Of a stretch of 15,361 nt of DNA, positions 5,535 through 13,356 are shown piece after piece (the first letter of the stretch is position 1; every line of letters starts with the position of its first letter). A model generated the notes under the pieces. The model searched no databases and had not been told where the DNA came from. It saw only the letters and a program-made list of their open reading frames with translations. This DNA is from a bacterium. Its GTDB lineage: Bacteria; Verrucomicrobiota; Verrucomicrobiia; Methylacidiphilales; Verrucolacustridaceae. Where the stretch lies: NCBI GenBank assembly GCA_009921985.1, contig RFWS01000019.1:1-15361 (forward strand). The letters are read 5' to 3'. A program made the translations under genes and the position numbers.

Positions 5535-7750
5535 GTCTTTTTGATGGTGACCGGAGGCGGTCCACCCATGCTTCCATCGCCCTCTGGTCCGGATCCAGGA
5601 ACTGCCGCCGTTTCCGCCGCCGGCTGATCAGCCCCGGCGGTCGGCGGCGTCCGTTTCCGGCTCACCGTCTTGCTGTAGTAGTATTCCGTGTATTTATAGT
5701 AGCCGTATTCCGGTTGCTTGGGATCCACGCCGTTGAAGATGATCCCCAAGACCTTGGCGTTGCGTGAATACAGGGCCTCAAGGGTGTTGCGCATCAGGCG
5801 GCAGGACGTCCGACCGGCACGGTACAATACCAGAGTGCCGTCCACTTTGGGGGCCAAACTTGGGGTATCGTCGACAGCCAGCACCGGCGCCGTGTCAAAA
5901 ATGACCATTTCAAATTCGCTGCGCAGTTCCTCCATCAAATTTTCGCAGGCGGCGCTAAAAATCAATTCCCCGGGATGTCCGGTAGGTTCCCCGGCGGACA
6001 TAAAAAAAAGATTCTTATAACGCGTGGGTTGAACCACTTTGCGCCACTCCGCCTGCCCCCCCAGGACCTCAGCCAAGCCCGGTTCCCCATCCAACCCGAA
6101 AAGCCGGTGCAACCCCCCTCGCCTCATGTCCCCATCGATCAACAAAATCTTCTGGGTGGTCGCAAAGGAAAGGGTCAGGGCCAGATTTGCGGTGACCGTG
6201 GATTTGCCGTCCCCTGGCGTGGGGCTGGTGACGAGAATGATTCGGTTCTTTTTTTGCCCATCGGCCCCCACGAAACGAAGGCTGGATCGGATGTTCCGGA
6301 AACTTTCCGCGTAGACGTGCCGCGTGTCCTGAGGGTTCAAAAGCGGCAAACGGCCGTCGGCATCGGGAAGCTCCTCGGGAACCTGCCCATAAATCGGTTC
6401 CGTAAAGTGCTCCGTCAGTTCCACCACCGTGGACACCCGGTCATTGAAACGATCCAAAAGGAACAGTAACCCGCCCGAGAGGATCAGCCCAACGCCCAAC
6501 CCCAGCAGAAGCGTCCGGACCGCGCCGGGCTTGACCGAGATTGCCGGGGTTGCCTGCTCGAGAATATTGACATCAAACTGGCTAACATCCTGGCTGACAT
6601 TCACATTCTGCACGGTGCCCAGCAGCGAGTCGTACAACTGTTTCTGCCGGTCGCGTTCCGTTTTAAGTTTATCGAACTCCGCCATTTTTCGCCCCACCTC
6701 CAGAGCCTTGGTTTCCGACTCCGCGACAATTTTTTCCAGGTTGGAGATTTGCAGCTGGATCGCCTGCCGTTTCTCGTGAACGGATTCCTGGCTCTGCTGG
6801 CGCACAATCTCCAGTTTTCGCTCGCTCCGGGTGATGTCATCTTTCAGGGACAGGATCTTGGGATGCTTGGGGCGAAGGTACTTGGACATTTGCTCCAAGC
6901 GGGCCTTGGATCTCTGCAGTTGGCGCTTGGTTTGGATGTATTCCGATTGCGGCCCCTCGACTAGAGCGGCGGAGCCCGCCCCATCCTTGACTGCGGACGA
7001 AGTCTCCGATCCCTGGGCCTCCCGCTCCAAGGTCTGGTCGATATTCATGAGGTCCAGCAACTGGGCCTCCTTTTTCAACTCCGCGAGCTGCTTGTTCAGA
7101 TCCACGAGGTAAGAGCCGACGTAATTTCCCTGTTCCTGCAAAAAGATGACATTGTTCTGCTGTTTGAATTCAAAAATTTTTGTGTCGAGGTCGGCAATCG
7201 CCTTTTCCAGTTCGCTCAGCTGCTTAGCCACCGCATCCACGGTTTTCTGGGAAGTCTCCCCGCGCATCTCGCGTTTGAATTCGAGAAACTCGCTCATGCA
7301 GGCGTCGGCAAAGAGCTGGGAGTATTTCGGGTCAGGGCTGGTCACCTTGAGAATGAAAATTGAGGCCTTGGGCTCCTGCTGGACGGCTAACTCCGCCGCC
7401 ACCCCTTTGAGATCCGGATGCGAGGCCTCCACGGATTGACGCGCCCGCCGCTTGATTTCATCGCTCTGCATGAGGGACACCTGGGTGCCGAAGTAGTTGG
7501 TCAACTCCTCCGTATAGACGGCGCTTTCCTTGGTCATGATCCTCGGCGCCACCATCATCCGGCCCGTGCTGACAAAAAGCGGGTCTCCCAAAAAGTACCG
7601 GACCCCCTGGACCAGGAGGGACCCGGACAGGATCATCAGGGGTAGCCACCAATACTTCCGCAAAAGAAGGTGGTACCGATACACGCGGGCACGGAGCGCC
7701 GCCGGGGAAAGCGGACCGCCAATGCCAAGCTCTTGTCCCAGTTCTGCCAT
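5531..7750 (-). CDS. Exopolysaccharide chain-length regulator and bacterial tyrosine autokinase (Wzc-like)
   Basis: Inner-membrane co-polymerase that controls polysaccharide polymerisation and export through cycles of tyrosine autophosphorylation. The 739 residues hold an N-terminal Wzz-type region with transmembrane helix 1 (about 34-53), a long periplasmic coiled-coil section (about 160-400), transmembrane helix 2 (about 430-450) and a cytoplasmic BY-kinase domain. Kinase motifs: Walker A TSPTPGDGKST (Lys516), Walker A' LLIDGDMRRGG (Asp539, Asp541), Walker B MVIFDTAPVLAVDD (Asp619). A C-terminal cluster of seven tyrosines spans 682-692 (YGYYKYTEYYY). Unusually, about 47 Pro/Gly/Ala-rich residues follow the cluster. 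The ATG at 7750 has an AGGA site 7 nt upstream that touches the stop of the exporter gene, 9 bp away, so the two are translated from one message. Confidence 0.95.
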   Translation of the reverse strand: MAELGQELGIGGPLSPAALRARVYRYHLLLRKYWWLPLMILSGSLLVQGVRYFLGDPLFVSTGRMMVAPRIMTKESAVYTEELTNYFGTQVSLMQSDEIKRRARQSVEASHPDLKGVAAELAVQQEPKASIFILKVTSPDPKYSQLFADACMSEFLEFKREMRGETSQKTVDAVAKQLSELEKAIADLDTKIFEFKQQNNVIFLQEQGNYVGSYLVDLNKQLAELKKEAQLLDLMNIDQTLEREAQGSETSSAVKDGAGSAALVEGPQSEYIQTKRQLQRSKARLEQMSKYLRPKHPKILSLKDDITRSERKLEIVRQQSQESVHEKRQAIQLQISNLEKIVAESETKALEVGRKMAEFDKLKTERDRQKQLYDSLLGTVQNVNVSQDVSQFDVNILEQATPAISVKPGAVRTLLLGLGVGLILSGGLLFLLDRFNDRVSTVVELTEHFTEPIYGQVPEELPDADGRLPLLNPQDTRHVYAESFRNIRSSLRFVGADGQKKNRIILVTSPTPGDGKSTVTANLALTLSFATTQKILLIDGDMRRGGLHRLFGLDGEPGLAEVLGGQAEWRKVVQPTRYKNLFFMSAGEPTGHPGELIFSAACENLMEELRSEFEMVIFDTAPVLAVDDTPSLAPKVDGTLVLYRAGRTSCRLMRNTLEALYSRNAKVLGIIFNGVDPKQPEYGYYKYTEYYYSKTVSRKRTPPTAGADQPAAETAAVPGSGPEGDGSMGGPPPVTIKKT

Positions 7751-7759
7751 GGCTCGTTC

Positions 7760-8803
7760 CTAAAAGTTAAACAGACGCTTGGGCACAAAGATATGGTCCC
7801 CGTCCTGGAGCACTGGATTCATCTGTTCTTCGCCCGTTTCCAGAATTTTGACCATGTCGATTTCCATCGGTTCCCCTTTTTCCCCCTTGCGGAAGAGCTT
7901 GACCCGGCGTTTATCGGCAAAATCTCCGAACTTGGCCTGCACCACCACATCCTTGACCGTATATTCACGATCCAACGGAATGGGATAATTGCCCACCTGC
8001 ACGACGTTGCCGGCAATGCTCACCTGACCCCGACTGGTCGCCGCCGGAACAATGATCTGGTCTTCGGGCTCCAACACCCGGTCGGATCCGGTGATGCCTT
8101 TGCGAATGTCGTCGAGATTGACGACGATCGGCTCGGGCGGAGGCGCCCCCTCCGGAACTTTCCGGATCAGCTTGATCTGATTGATGGCCGCCCGGTCCTC
8201 CATGACCCCCACCGAGGAGAGCGCTTTGCTCACGGTCATGTTTTCGTTGACCGGAATTTCAAAAGGCCCCGGCTTGGTCACGGCTCCGCTGATGTAGACC
8301 TTGCCGCGGGAAACTCCCGAGGTGGCCAACGAGATCAGAACGGTGGCTTGATAGTAGTAGCCATCAGGTTTCTCGAGGATCTTTTTAATTTCCTCGGCTA
8401 GTTGCCGATGCGTTTTGCCCTTGGCCATCAGGCGTCCAAAGTATGGATGCTCCACCTCGCCGCTGTCGGACACTTGGAGCAGGTTCATGGGAAGGGTTTT
8501 GGGGCTGTTTGGATCTGCTTTGGAATCCGGCTCCTCGTCGAGGTCTTCCAAGACGCGGAATTCCAGGAGATTGCCGACTGCAATGGATTTTTTGTCGTCG
8601 AGGGAATCCATCGGGTTGTTTTTGGCCGGATCCGAGGTGGCTCGCAGTTCCCTCGGTGCTGACGGCGACGGACTTTCGGTGGAATCTCCGGAGCGGAGAG
8701 AAAGGCGGGCCTGAGACCAAGCGCCGGGCGTCAACAAAACCCAAACCCCGAAATGCAGGAAAAAGAACCGGGTTGCTCGCAAAAAACCCCGGCTAAAAAT
8801 CAT
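7760..8803 (-). CDS. Polysaccharide export protein, Wza/outer-membrane auxiliary type with SLBB domains
   Basis: Periplasmic/outer-membrane exporter through which polysaccharide leaves the cell, partner of the Wzc-like kinase encoded next to it. The 347 residues start with a signal sequence (hydrophobic FFFLHFGVWVLLTPGAWS, cleavage near residue 30). I see no clear lipobox cysteine, unlike E. coli Wza. A Poly_export domain follows at about 75-165 (LLQVSDSGEVEHPYFGRL, then HRQLAEEIKKIL), and then two SLBB repeats at about 170-255 (VYISGAVTKPGPFEIP) and 260-345 (VSIAGNVVQVGNYPIPLD), each ending near an IxVP strand (QIIVP, HIFVP). The Pro/Ser-rich stretch after the signal peptide is probably a linker. 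The start overlaps the end of the upstream barrel gene by 11 bp, indicating translational coupling. Confidence 0.93.
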   Translation of the reverse strand: MIFSRGFLRATRFFFLHFGVWVLLTPGAWSQARLSLRSGDSTESPSPSAPRELRATSDPAKNNPMDSLDDKKSIAVGNLLEFRVLEDLDEEPDSKADPNSPKTLPMNLLQVSDSGEVEHPYFGRLMAKGKTHRQLAEEIKKILEKPDGYYYQATVLISLATSGVSRGKVYISGAVTKPGPFEIPVNENMTVSKALSSVGVMEDRAAINQIKLIRKVPEGAPPPEPIVVNLDDIRKGITGSDRVLEPEDQIIVPAATSRGQVSIAGNVVQVGNYPIPLDREYTVKDVVVQAKFGDFADKRRVKLFRKGEKGEPMEIDMVKILETGEEQMNPVLQDGDHIFVPKRLFNF

Positions 8804-10109
8804 AATTAAAACCGGCGGCGGCGTTCCATTGCTGGTACCCGGGGTAGGCAGAGGAGTTGCTGTCCTTGAGAATGTACAAGAAATTCACACTGCTCCCCAG
8901 CTTCTCCGTGATCCTGTATCCAAGGGTGATTCCGGCCGAATACTGCTGGTAATTCTGGGAGGCGGCGCTTCCCGAAACCTGCCCCAATTGGGCGGAAAAG
9001 GGTGTGCTCAGGGAAAGTTGGTCGATGATGTTCCAATTCAGGCCGGCTCCGAGGTTCCACATCTGGACATAATTGCTGCCCACCACGGCGGAAAGTTGGG
9101 TGCTCCGGCTGGCCGTGAGTTGATAATTGAGAAACTCATTGAGCCGGTGGCTCCACCCCAAATTCAAGTACCAGGTGGAAGGATTGCCTCCCGCTGCATT
9201 TTCCGGGGTGTTGTTTCCGGTGAATTCGCCCCACACCCAGCCACCCCGGCCGGTCAGCGTGATATATTCCGAAAGTTGCCAGTTCACGAAAGGACCGACC
9301 TGATAAATGTTGTTATTGTTTTGGCCGTCCACGGTGGTGGACTGACCCGGATTGTTCGAATCGGGAACAAGTTGGGCTTGGTCCTGGGAGTAGGCAGTGA
9401 TCGCCGCGATACCCTCCAGACCCGTAATGAGAGTCTTGGTGATGTAGTAGGTCATGGCGAGGCTGGGGGTGAGTGTCCGTCGGTCCAGATTTTGATTTGA
9501 GGTCTGATTCGACCAAAGATTAAACCAGTCGAAGCCGGGGGTGATGATCAAATCGGCCAGGTCCCAGTCCACTTTCACTCCGGCACTATTTTGGAAAATG
9601 TTGAAACGGGAGACGTTGCTCAGTTCCCCGGCCTGCGTCGGGTCGTTTTGCAGGGAGAACTGGTCATAGGGGGTGAAGCGGAAGTCTCCGACATAAAAAG
9701 TTCCCTGCAGGGCACTGTTGGGGGAGACAAAAAAACCTCCGGGGCTTTGCGTCTCCGGCACATCAAAGTAGTAGGAATACCCCACCCCAACGGAGAACTT
9801 AAGGGTGTTCAGATCGGTGAGCGGCCAAAGGAAGGACAGGTTTGCTGCGGGAGTGGCATATCCACTGCCTTGGGGCGAGGACTTTGATAAATTCACATTC
9901 GAATTGTATCCCCCGTTCACGGAGGCGCCCACATTGAGAAGAACAGGGCCCACCTCGAGGTTGTAATCCATTTTTTCCGGAGAGACCTTTCGACTCATGG
10001 CACTGGCCTCACCAGCCAGAGATTGCCACTGGCTCTCCTGTCCCCAGCCATGATCCGCAGCCAACAAAAGGCAAAAAAAACAGAACCACGAACAAGCCCG
10101 CTTTGGCAT
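8793..10109 (-). CDS. Outer-membrane beta-barrel protein of the exopolysaccharide operon (BBP2/EpsL-like)
   Basis: Probably an outer-membrane barrel that helps exopolysaccharide through or anchors it at the surface. The role is inferred from position: it is the first gene of an operon with the Wza-like exporter and Wzc-like kinase. From the ATG at 10109 the product has 438 residues and an excellent signal peptide (MPKRACSWFCFFCLLLAADH, cleavage near GWG-QE). The rest has short alternating aromatic/polar strands with Asn/Gly/Ser turns, such as LTASRSTQLSAVVGSNYVQM, and it ends in FNYDF; a C-terminal Phe is the classic outer-membrane assembly signal. The same frame is open to a TTG at 10184, which would put 25 odd residues before the signal peptide. 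I prefer 10109, although it lacks its own Shine-Dalgarno (see the leader ORF). Family naming rests on fold and context, not on a specific motif. Confidence 0.85.
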   Translation of the reverse strand: MPKRACSWFCFFCLLLAADHGWGQESQWQSLAGEASAMSRKVSPEKMDYNLEVGPVLLNVGASVNGGYNSNVNLSKSSPQGSGYATPAANLSFLWPLTDLNTLKFSVGVGYSYYFDVPETQSPGGFFVSPNSALQGTFYVGDFRFTPYDQFSLQNDPTQAGELSNVSRFNIFQNSAGVKVDWDLADLIITPGFDWFNLWSNQTSNQNLDRRTLTPSLAMTYYITKTLITGLEGIAAITAYSQDQAQLVPDSNNPGQSTTVDGQNNNNIYQVGPFVNWQLSEYITLTGRGGWVWGEFTGNNTPENAAGGNPSTWYLNLGWSHRLNEFLNYQLTASRSTQLSAVVGSNYVQMWNLGAGLNWNIIDQLSLSTPFSAQLGQVSGSAASQNYQQYSAGITLGYRITEKLGSSVNFLYILKDSNSSAYPGYQQWNAAAGFNYDF

Positions 10110-10144
10110 CAGAGTGAAATTGCCAAAAAATGGATGAATACCAA
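10109..10144 (-). CDS. Possible 11-codon leader ORF coupled to the barrel gene
   Basis: A strong Shine-Dalgarno, GGAGG at 10157-10153, sits 8 nt before a TTG at 10144. That TTG opens the tiny frame M-V-F-I-H-F-L-A-I-S-L, whose TGA stop (10111-10109) shares one base with the barrel gene's ATG in the sequence TGATG. This would explain how an ATG with no Shine-Dalgarno of its own is initiated, by reinitiation. It could be coincidence: TTG is a weak start and the peptide is very short. Confidence 0.3.
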   Translation of the reverse strand: MVFIHFLAISL

Positions 10145-10184
10145 ATTGATATCCTCCAAACGGTTTGAGTAGGACGGTTTTCAA

Positions 10185-10270
10185 CTCCTAGAATTTACGC
10201 TTTTTTGTATAAAAATAAAGGGTTTTTTCTCACGCAAACTATTATAAATTTGATACTTTGACCCCTCAGG
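10185..10270. promoter_or_regulatory. AT-rich divergent promoter region between the export operon and the amylase gene
   Basis: These 86 bases separate two divergent genes and are far richer in A/T than either. On the minus strand a perfect TATAAT lies at 10246-10241, with a weak -35 candidate (CTGAGG, three of six consensus matches, 17-bp spacer). It would start transcription of the export operon about 35-40 bases later. On the plus strand the overlapping TATAAA (10243-10248) and GATACT (10252-10257) are possible -10 elements for the amylase gene, but neither has a recognisable -35. No operator palindrome is evident. Confidence 0.5.
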
Positions 10271-12679
10271 ATGGCTAGCCGTTCATTTTCTCTTTTGTTG
10301 TTCCTTTTTGGGCTCGCCATCCGCTTTTCTTCGGCCGCCCCCGAGGAGACGAAAGGGGCGGATTATATCGGCTGGATCCCCGTTCAGATCGTACCCGCCG
10401 GAAAAACTTCGGAAATCGACCTCAGCCGCTTTTTGACCGCGGGGTCAGGAGGAAAACTTGAGTTGGCTCGCCCCGGGACGACAGGAAAAACCAAAATCGA
10501 GCTAGATTCGGTCCACCCCCTTCTGCGACTTACTCCTGAGCCCGGCGCACAAGGCATGGAGGATCTGCTTTTGCGAATTCGCCCACCTCAGGGAGAGCCC
10601 CGTGAAGGAATCTTCACTTATTCAATTCTGCCAGTGCCCGAAGCCAAGTTTTTGTACTTGGGCAGCGGGGGGGAGAAATCCGTGCACGTGGCCGGTTCTT
10701 TCAATCAGTGGAACGCCACGGCCAATCCCATGAAAAAAACCGGGGTGAACCGTTGGGAGCTTTCCCTGGCCCTGCCCCCGGGATCCCACTCCTATAAATT
10801 GGTGGTGGACGGCCAGTGGCGACTGGATCCATCCAATAAACAAAAATCCGCCGATGGCGGGGGCAACGAAAATTCCATGCTCCAGATTTCCGGATTGACG
10901 GAGCCCACCCCCGTTCTCTTTGCCCGCTCCCGCGAGCCTGAAGCCCTGATTTTCGGCAGTTCTCCCGAAAACTGGAAGCCGGTCGAAATCTCCGCCATCG
11001 CCCAATTTCCCGAAGGGACTTCCCGCCAACTGCCGCTGGAGCCCCAAGCGGAGGGAGGATGGCGGGTGAACACGGCCGGCCTCCCCGCAGAATCTTGGGT
11101 GCGGATCATGGGGGTCGGCGTGGACGGCAACCCGGCATTCCCCGCCCGAGCCCGGGTGGGCAACGATCCTCCCAGTGGAACGGACCGCCATGACCACATC
11201 ATCTATTTTGCCTTTATCGATCGTCTCATGGACGGCAATCCTGCCAACAACCCTAAACCAGATCCGCGCGTGGAGGCACCGGCGCAATACATGGGCGGGG
11301 ATTTGGAGGGAATACGAAAGTTGCTTGAGGACGGCTATTTTGAAAAGTTGGGAATCAACACCCTCTGGCTTTCTCCCGTCAACCAAAACCCGCTCCAGCC
11401 TTATCAGGAGTATAAGGAACCGCGCCGCTGGTATACGGGCTACCACGGTTATTGGCCCACCAGTTCCTCCGAGGTCGAAGCCCGGTTCGGCGGAAATGCC
11501 GCTCTCACGGCGCTGACCGAAGCCGCACAAAGGAAAAAAATCAGCGTTCTGCTCGATCTGGTGCTTGCCCACGTTCACAAAGAACATCCCTCCTTCGCGG
11601 AACATCCGGACTGGTTTGGTTCCCTCCTCCTTCCCGATGGAACCAAAAATCTCCGAAAATGGGATCATGCGACCCAGTTCACCACCTGGTTCGAACCGTT
11701 TCTCCCCCGCTTTAATTATGACATCCCGGCCGCCTCGGCCTTTTTGATCGAAAACGCAGCGGATTGGGCCACACGATTTAATCTGGATGGCTTCCGTCTC
11801 GATGCCGTGAAGCACATTCCGCCCAAATTCTGGACAAGCTTCCGTCAAGGACTCCGGCAAAAGCTGCCCCTCAGTTCCCAGCCTTCCTTTTATTTGGTCG
11901 GGGAAACCTTTATGGACCGCCCCGGCATCAACTCCTTTATCGGCCCCAATCGCCTGGATGGTCAGTTTGAATTCCCCTTGTACGATAGCCTGCTGGATGT
12001 TTTCGGAACCGGGAAAGCCGATTTTTCCGAATTGGAAAAATCGGCCGCCGCTTCCGAGCGCATCTTTGGCCCGGAAACCGTAATGTCACCCCTGCTGGGA
12101 AACCATGACAAATCAAGGTTTATGGCCTATGCGGACGGGGATCTGACCAATACCCAAGGGGAGGATGAATTTTCCATGGGATGGAGCCGTCCACCCAAAG
12201 TGGACAAAAAAAGCTCCTATGAAAAATTAAAGTTGGCCTTCACATTTGTCCTGACCTCCCCGGGAGCCCCGACCATCTATTATGGAGATGAGGTGGGCAT
12301 GACGGGTGCCCAAGACCCCGATAACCGGCGAATGTTCCCGGATTTGAAAAAACTCACGTCCACCGAAAAATCGGTCCAGGATCATGTCGCCAAGCTCAAC
12401 ATCCTTCGGGTCAGGCATCCCTCCATTCGTTACGGAAGCCGGCGCGCCCTAAGAGCCGATCGGGAAGGATACGCTGTCTCTCGGGCCTACCTAAACGACC
12501 GTGTCCTGATCCTTTACAATCGATCGGAGAAACAAACAAAATTTGATCTCAAGGTCGGACCAGAAATCCCTGATGGCCCCCTCAAGGATGAACTCGGCGT
12601 GGTCAAGGATGTCACCGTAAAAAATGGACTGCTTTCCGTCACTCTCCCCCCCCTATCCAGCTCCTATCTAAGCCCTTAA
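10271..12679 (+). CDS. Secreted alpha-amylase-family glycoside hydrolase (GH13) with CBM48-type domain
   Basis: Exported enzyme acting on alpha-glucans (starch, glycogen or maltodextrins); exact specificity is unclear. The 802 residues begin with a signal peptide (SFSLLLFLFGLAIRFSSAA, cleavage near residue 23). After a beta-rich N-terminal region comes a CBM48/AMPK-like glycogen-binding domain at about 125-205 (VHVAGSFNQWNATANPM, then YKLVVDGQWRLDP). The GH13 barrel follows at about 308-710: region I DLVLAHVHKEHP (Asp429, His434), region II GFRLDAVKHI (nucleophile Asp511), region III FYLVGETFMD (acid/base Glu545), region IV LLGNHDKSRFM (His612, Asp613). A C-terminal beta domain ends the protein. 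Region I has Ala433 where most members have Asn. The ATG at 10271 has only an adjacent AGG. The gene is divergent from the export operon, so a role in remodelling an alpha-glucan exopolymer is conceivable but unproven. An intrinsic terminator follows. Confidence 0.93.
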   Translation: MASRSFSLLLFLFGLAIRFSSAAPEETKGADYIGWIPVQIVPAGKTSEIDLSRFLTAGSGGKLELARPGTTGKTKIELDSVHPLLRLTPEPGAQGMEDLLLRIRPPQGEPREGIFTYSILPVPEAKFLYLGSGGEKSVHVAGSFNQWNATANPMKKTGVNRWELSLALPPGSHSYKLVVDGQWRLDPSNKQKSADGGGNENSMLQISGLTEPTPVLFARSREPEALIFGSSPENWKPVEISAIAQFPEGTSRQLPLEPQAEGGWRVNTAGLPAESWVRIMGVGVDGNPAFPARARVGNDPPSGTDRHDHIIYFAFIDRLMDGNPANNPKPDPRVEAPAQYMGGDLEGIRKLLEDGYFEKLGINTLWLSPVNQNPLQPYQEYKEPRRWYTGYHGYWPTSSSEVEARFGGNAALTALTEAAQRKKISVLLDLVLAHVHKEHPSFAEHPDWFGSLLLPDGTKNLRKWDHATQFTTWFEPFLPRFNYDIPAASAFLIENAADWATRFNLDGFRLDAVKHIPPKFWTSFRQGLRQKLPLSSQPSFYLVGETFMDRPGINSFIGPNRLDGQFEFPLYDSLLDVFGTGKADFSELEKSAAASERIFGPETVMSPLLGNHDKSRFMAYADGDLTNTQGEDEFSMGWSRPPKVDKKSSYEKLKLAFTFVLTSPGAPTIYYGDEVGMTGAQDPDNRRMFPDLKKLTSTEKSVQDHVAKLNILRVRHPSIRYGSRRALRADREGYAVSRAYLNDRVLILYNRSEKQTKFDLKVGPEIPDGPLKDELGVVKDVTVKNGLLSVTLPPLSSSYLSP

Positions 12680-12700
12680 ATTCACCTTATTTTGGGTTGG

Positions 12701-12739
12701 GGCTAACTATTTTTTTAATAGTAAAATAGCCTATTTTTT
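12701..12739 (+). terminator. Intrinsic terminator after the amylase gene
   Basis: Twenty-two bases after the stop, GGCTA-ACTATT (12701-12711) pairs with AATAGT (12717-12722) and TAGCC (12727-12731), leaving an AAAA bulge and a T5 loop. The hairpin is followed by TATTTTTT, and a second T6 run follows a few bases later. It is positioned to end the amylase transcript. Confidence 0.75.
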
Positions 12740-12777
12740 AACTTTTTTAATTTAAATACTATTACAAAACTTATTTA

Positions 12778-12792
12778 CACATACAATATGTG
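12778..12792. repeat. Inverted repeat CACATA-CAA-TATGTG
   Basis: Two perfect 6-bp arms flank a 3-bp centre. Its core ATACAATAT is identical to that of the larger palindrome at 13357-13374, so both may be sites for the same regulator. It lies about 110 bases after the amylase stop, in DNA with no clear gene. Confidence 0.45.
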
Positions 12793-12911
12793 CTATAGAT
12801 ATGAACTAGGTGATCAAACATGTTGTTTAAGGTGCCCATAAATTAGATCGTATAAAGAGGGTTTAATTCATAAAAAATTCATATTTAATTAGAGATATCG
12901 GACCTCATCTC

Positions 12912-13100
12912 TTGGGCGATTATCACCATCTTCGCCGCCCCACCCCGGTTTTTCTGGCTCTATGGACAGGATTGGTTTTTTCGGTGTTACTCTTTGGCAT
13001 TCTTTATTGGATGAAAATTCAAACAGTCCATACAAAAAGCCCTACCGCCTCCCATCCAGTTGTTTGCGTTCGAACCTTCCACGAGTTTAAGCAATTTTAA
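12912..13100 (+). CDS. Doubtful small single-pass membrane protein
   Basis: A 62-codon frame opens with TTG and encodes one convincing transmembrane helix (VFLALWTGLVFSVLLFGILY) after a short polar N-terminus, then a polar tail ending TFHEFKQF. There is no ribosome binding site, and the TTG sits inside a small AGAGAT/ATCTCT inverted repeat (12891-12912). The composition switches from A/T-rich to moderate GC at its beginning, as expected at the edge of a real or formerly real coding region. I recognise no family. It could be a small membrane protein, a remnant, or chance. Confidence 0.35.
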   Translation: MGDYHHLRRPTPVFLALWTGLVFSVLLFGILYWMKIQTVHTKSPTASHPVVCVRTFHEFKQF

Positions 13101-13125
13101 GCCACGCCCTGACCCTGCGGCTTAA
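13097..13125. terminator. Possible bidirectional terminator between two small ORFs
   Basis: TTAAGCC at 13097-13103 and GGCTTAA at 13119-13125 form perfect 7-bp arms around a 15-base loop. The arms overlap the stop codons of the two convergent small ORFs. The missing strong T-run makes it weak as an intrinsic terminator. Confidence 0.3.
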
Positions 13126-13313
13126 TTGGGGGCGTATTTAAAAACCCTCCATGCCACGAATCTTTCGGAAAAGCTAATCGAAGACTCCAAAAAGTCATAT
13201 CCTCGCCACAATCCAAAGTTAGCCGCAGTTTCCTTCATCGATTTGTAAATCTCATAAACGTCTTCCAGTCGGACAGGACTTTTTACACTTATCCTTATGT
13301 TTAATATCAGCAA
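13122..13313 (-). CDS. Doubtful small protein, unknown function
   Basis: A 63-codon minus-strand frame whose product looks protein-like rather than random: an Ile/Val-rich first strand, a charged helix (PVRLEDVYEIYKSMKE), and an aromatic-rich second half (FGLWRGYDFLESS, SERFVAWRVFKYAPN). The only ordinary start is TTG at 13313, with no ribosome binding site, so the true N-terminus may differ or the gene may be a truncated remnant. I recognise no family. It is convergent with the small membrane ORF and divergent from the downstream barrel gene. Confidence 0.35.
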   Translation of the reverse strand: MLILNIRISVKSPVRLEDVYEIYKSMKETAANFGLWRGYDFLESSISFSERFVAWRVFKYAPN

Positions 13314-13356
13314 ATATGTGAATAAGTTTACTATAAATAGGACTCTTTTTTTTGCA

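Larger units (their letters stand above)
12740..13350. other. AT-rich gene-poor region
   Basis: This is the only long stretch in the window without a convincing gene. Positions 12740-12900 are very A/T-rich with no usable ORF and contain short direct repeats (ATTCAT twice near 12867-12882). From 12900 the composition rises and two small doubtful ORFs appear, one on each strand, separately listed. Several short inverted repeats lie here. I see no tRNA, transposase or attachment site. It could hold a small RNA, promoters for the downstream barrel gene, or decayed genes. Confidence 0.5.

Noticed and set aside
7670..8401. 243-codon plus-strand ORF opposite the exporter and kinase genes
   Set aside because: Antisense of the Poly_export/SLBB protein; His/Asp-rich shadow product with no domains.
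10622..11860. 412-codon minus-strand ORF opposite the amylase gene
   Set aside because: It is antisense to the CBM48 and catalytic regions of the amylase, whose motifs are intact; no recognisable family or start signal.
12740..12900. CRISPR array or tRNA in the A/T-rich region
   Set aside because: No regularly spaced repeats and no cloverleaf or T-loop sequence could be found by eye.
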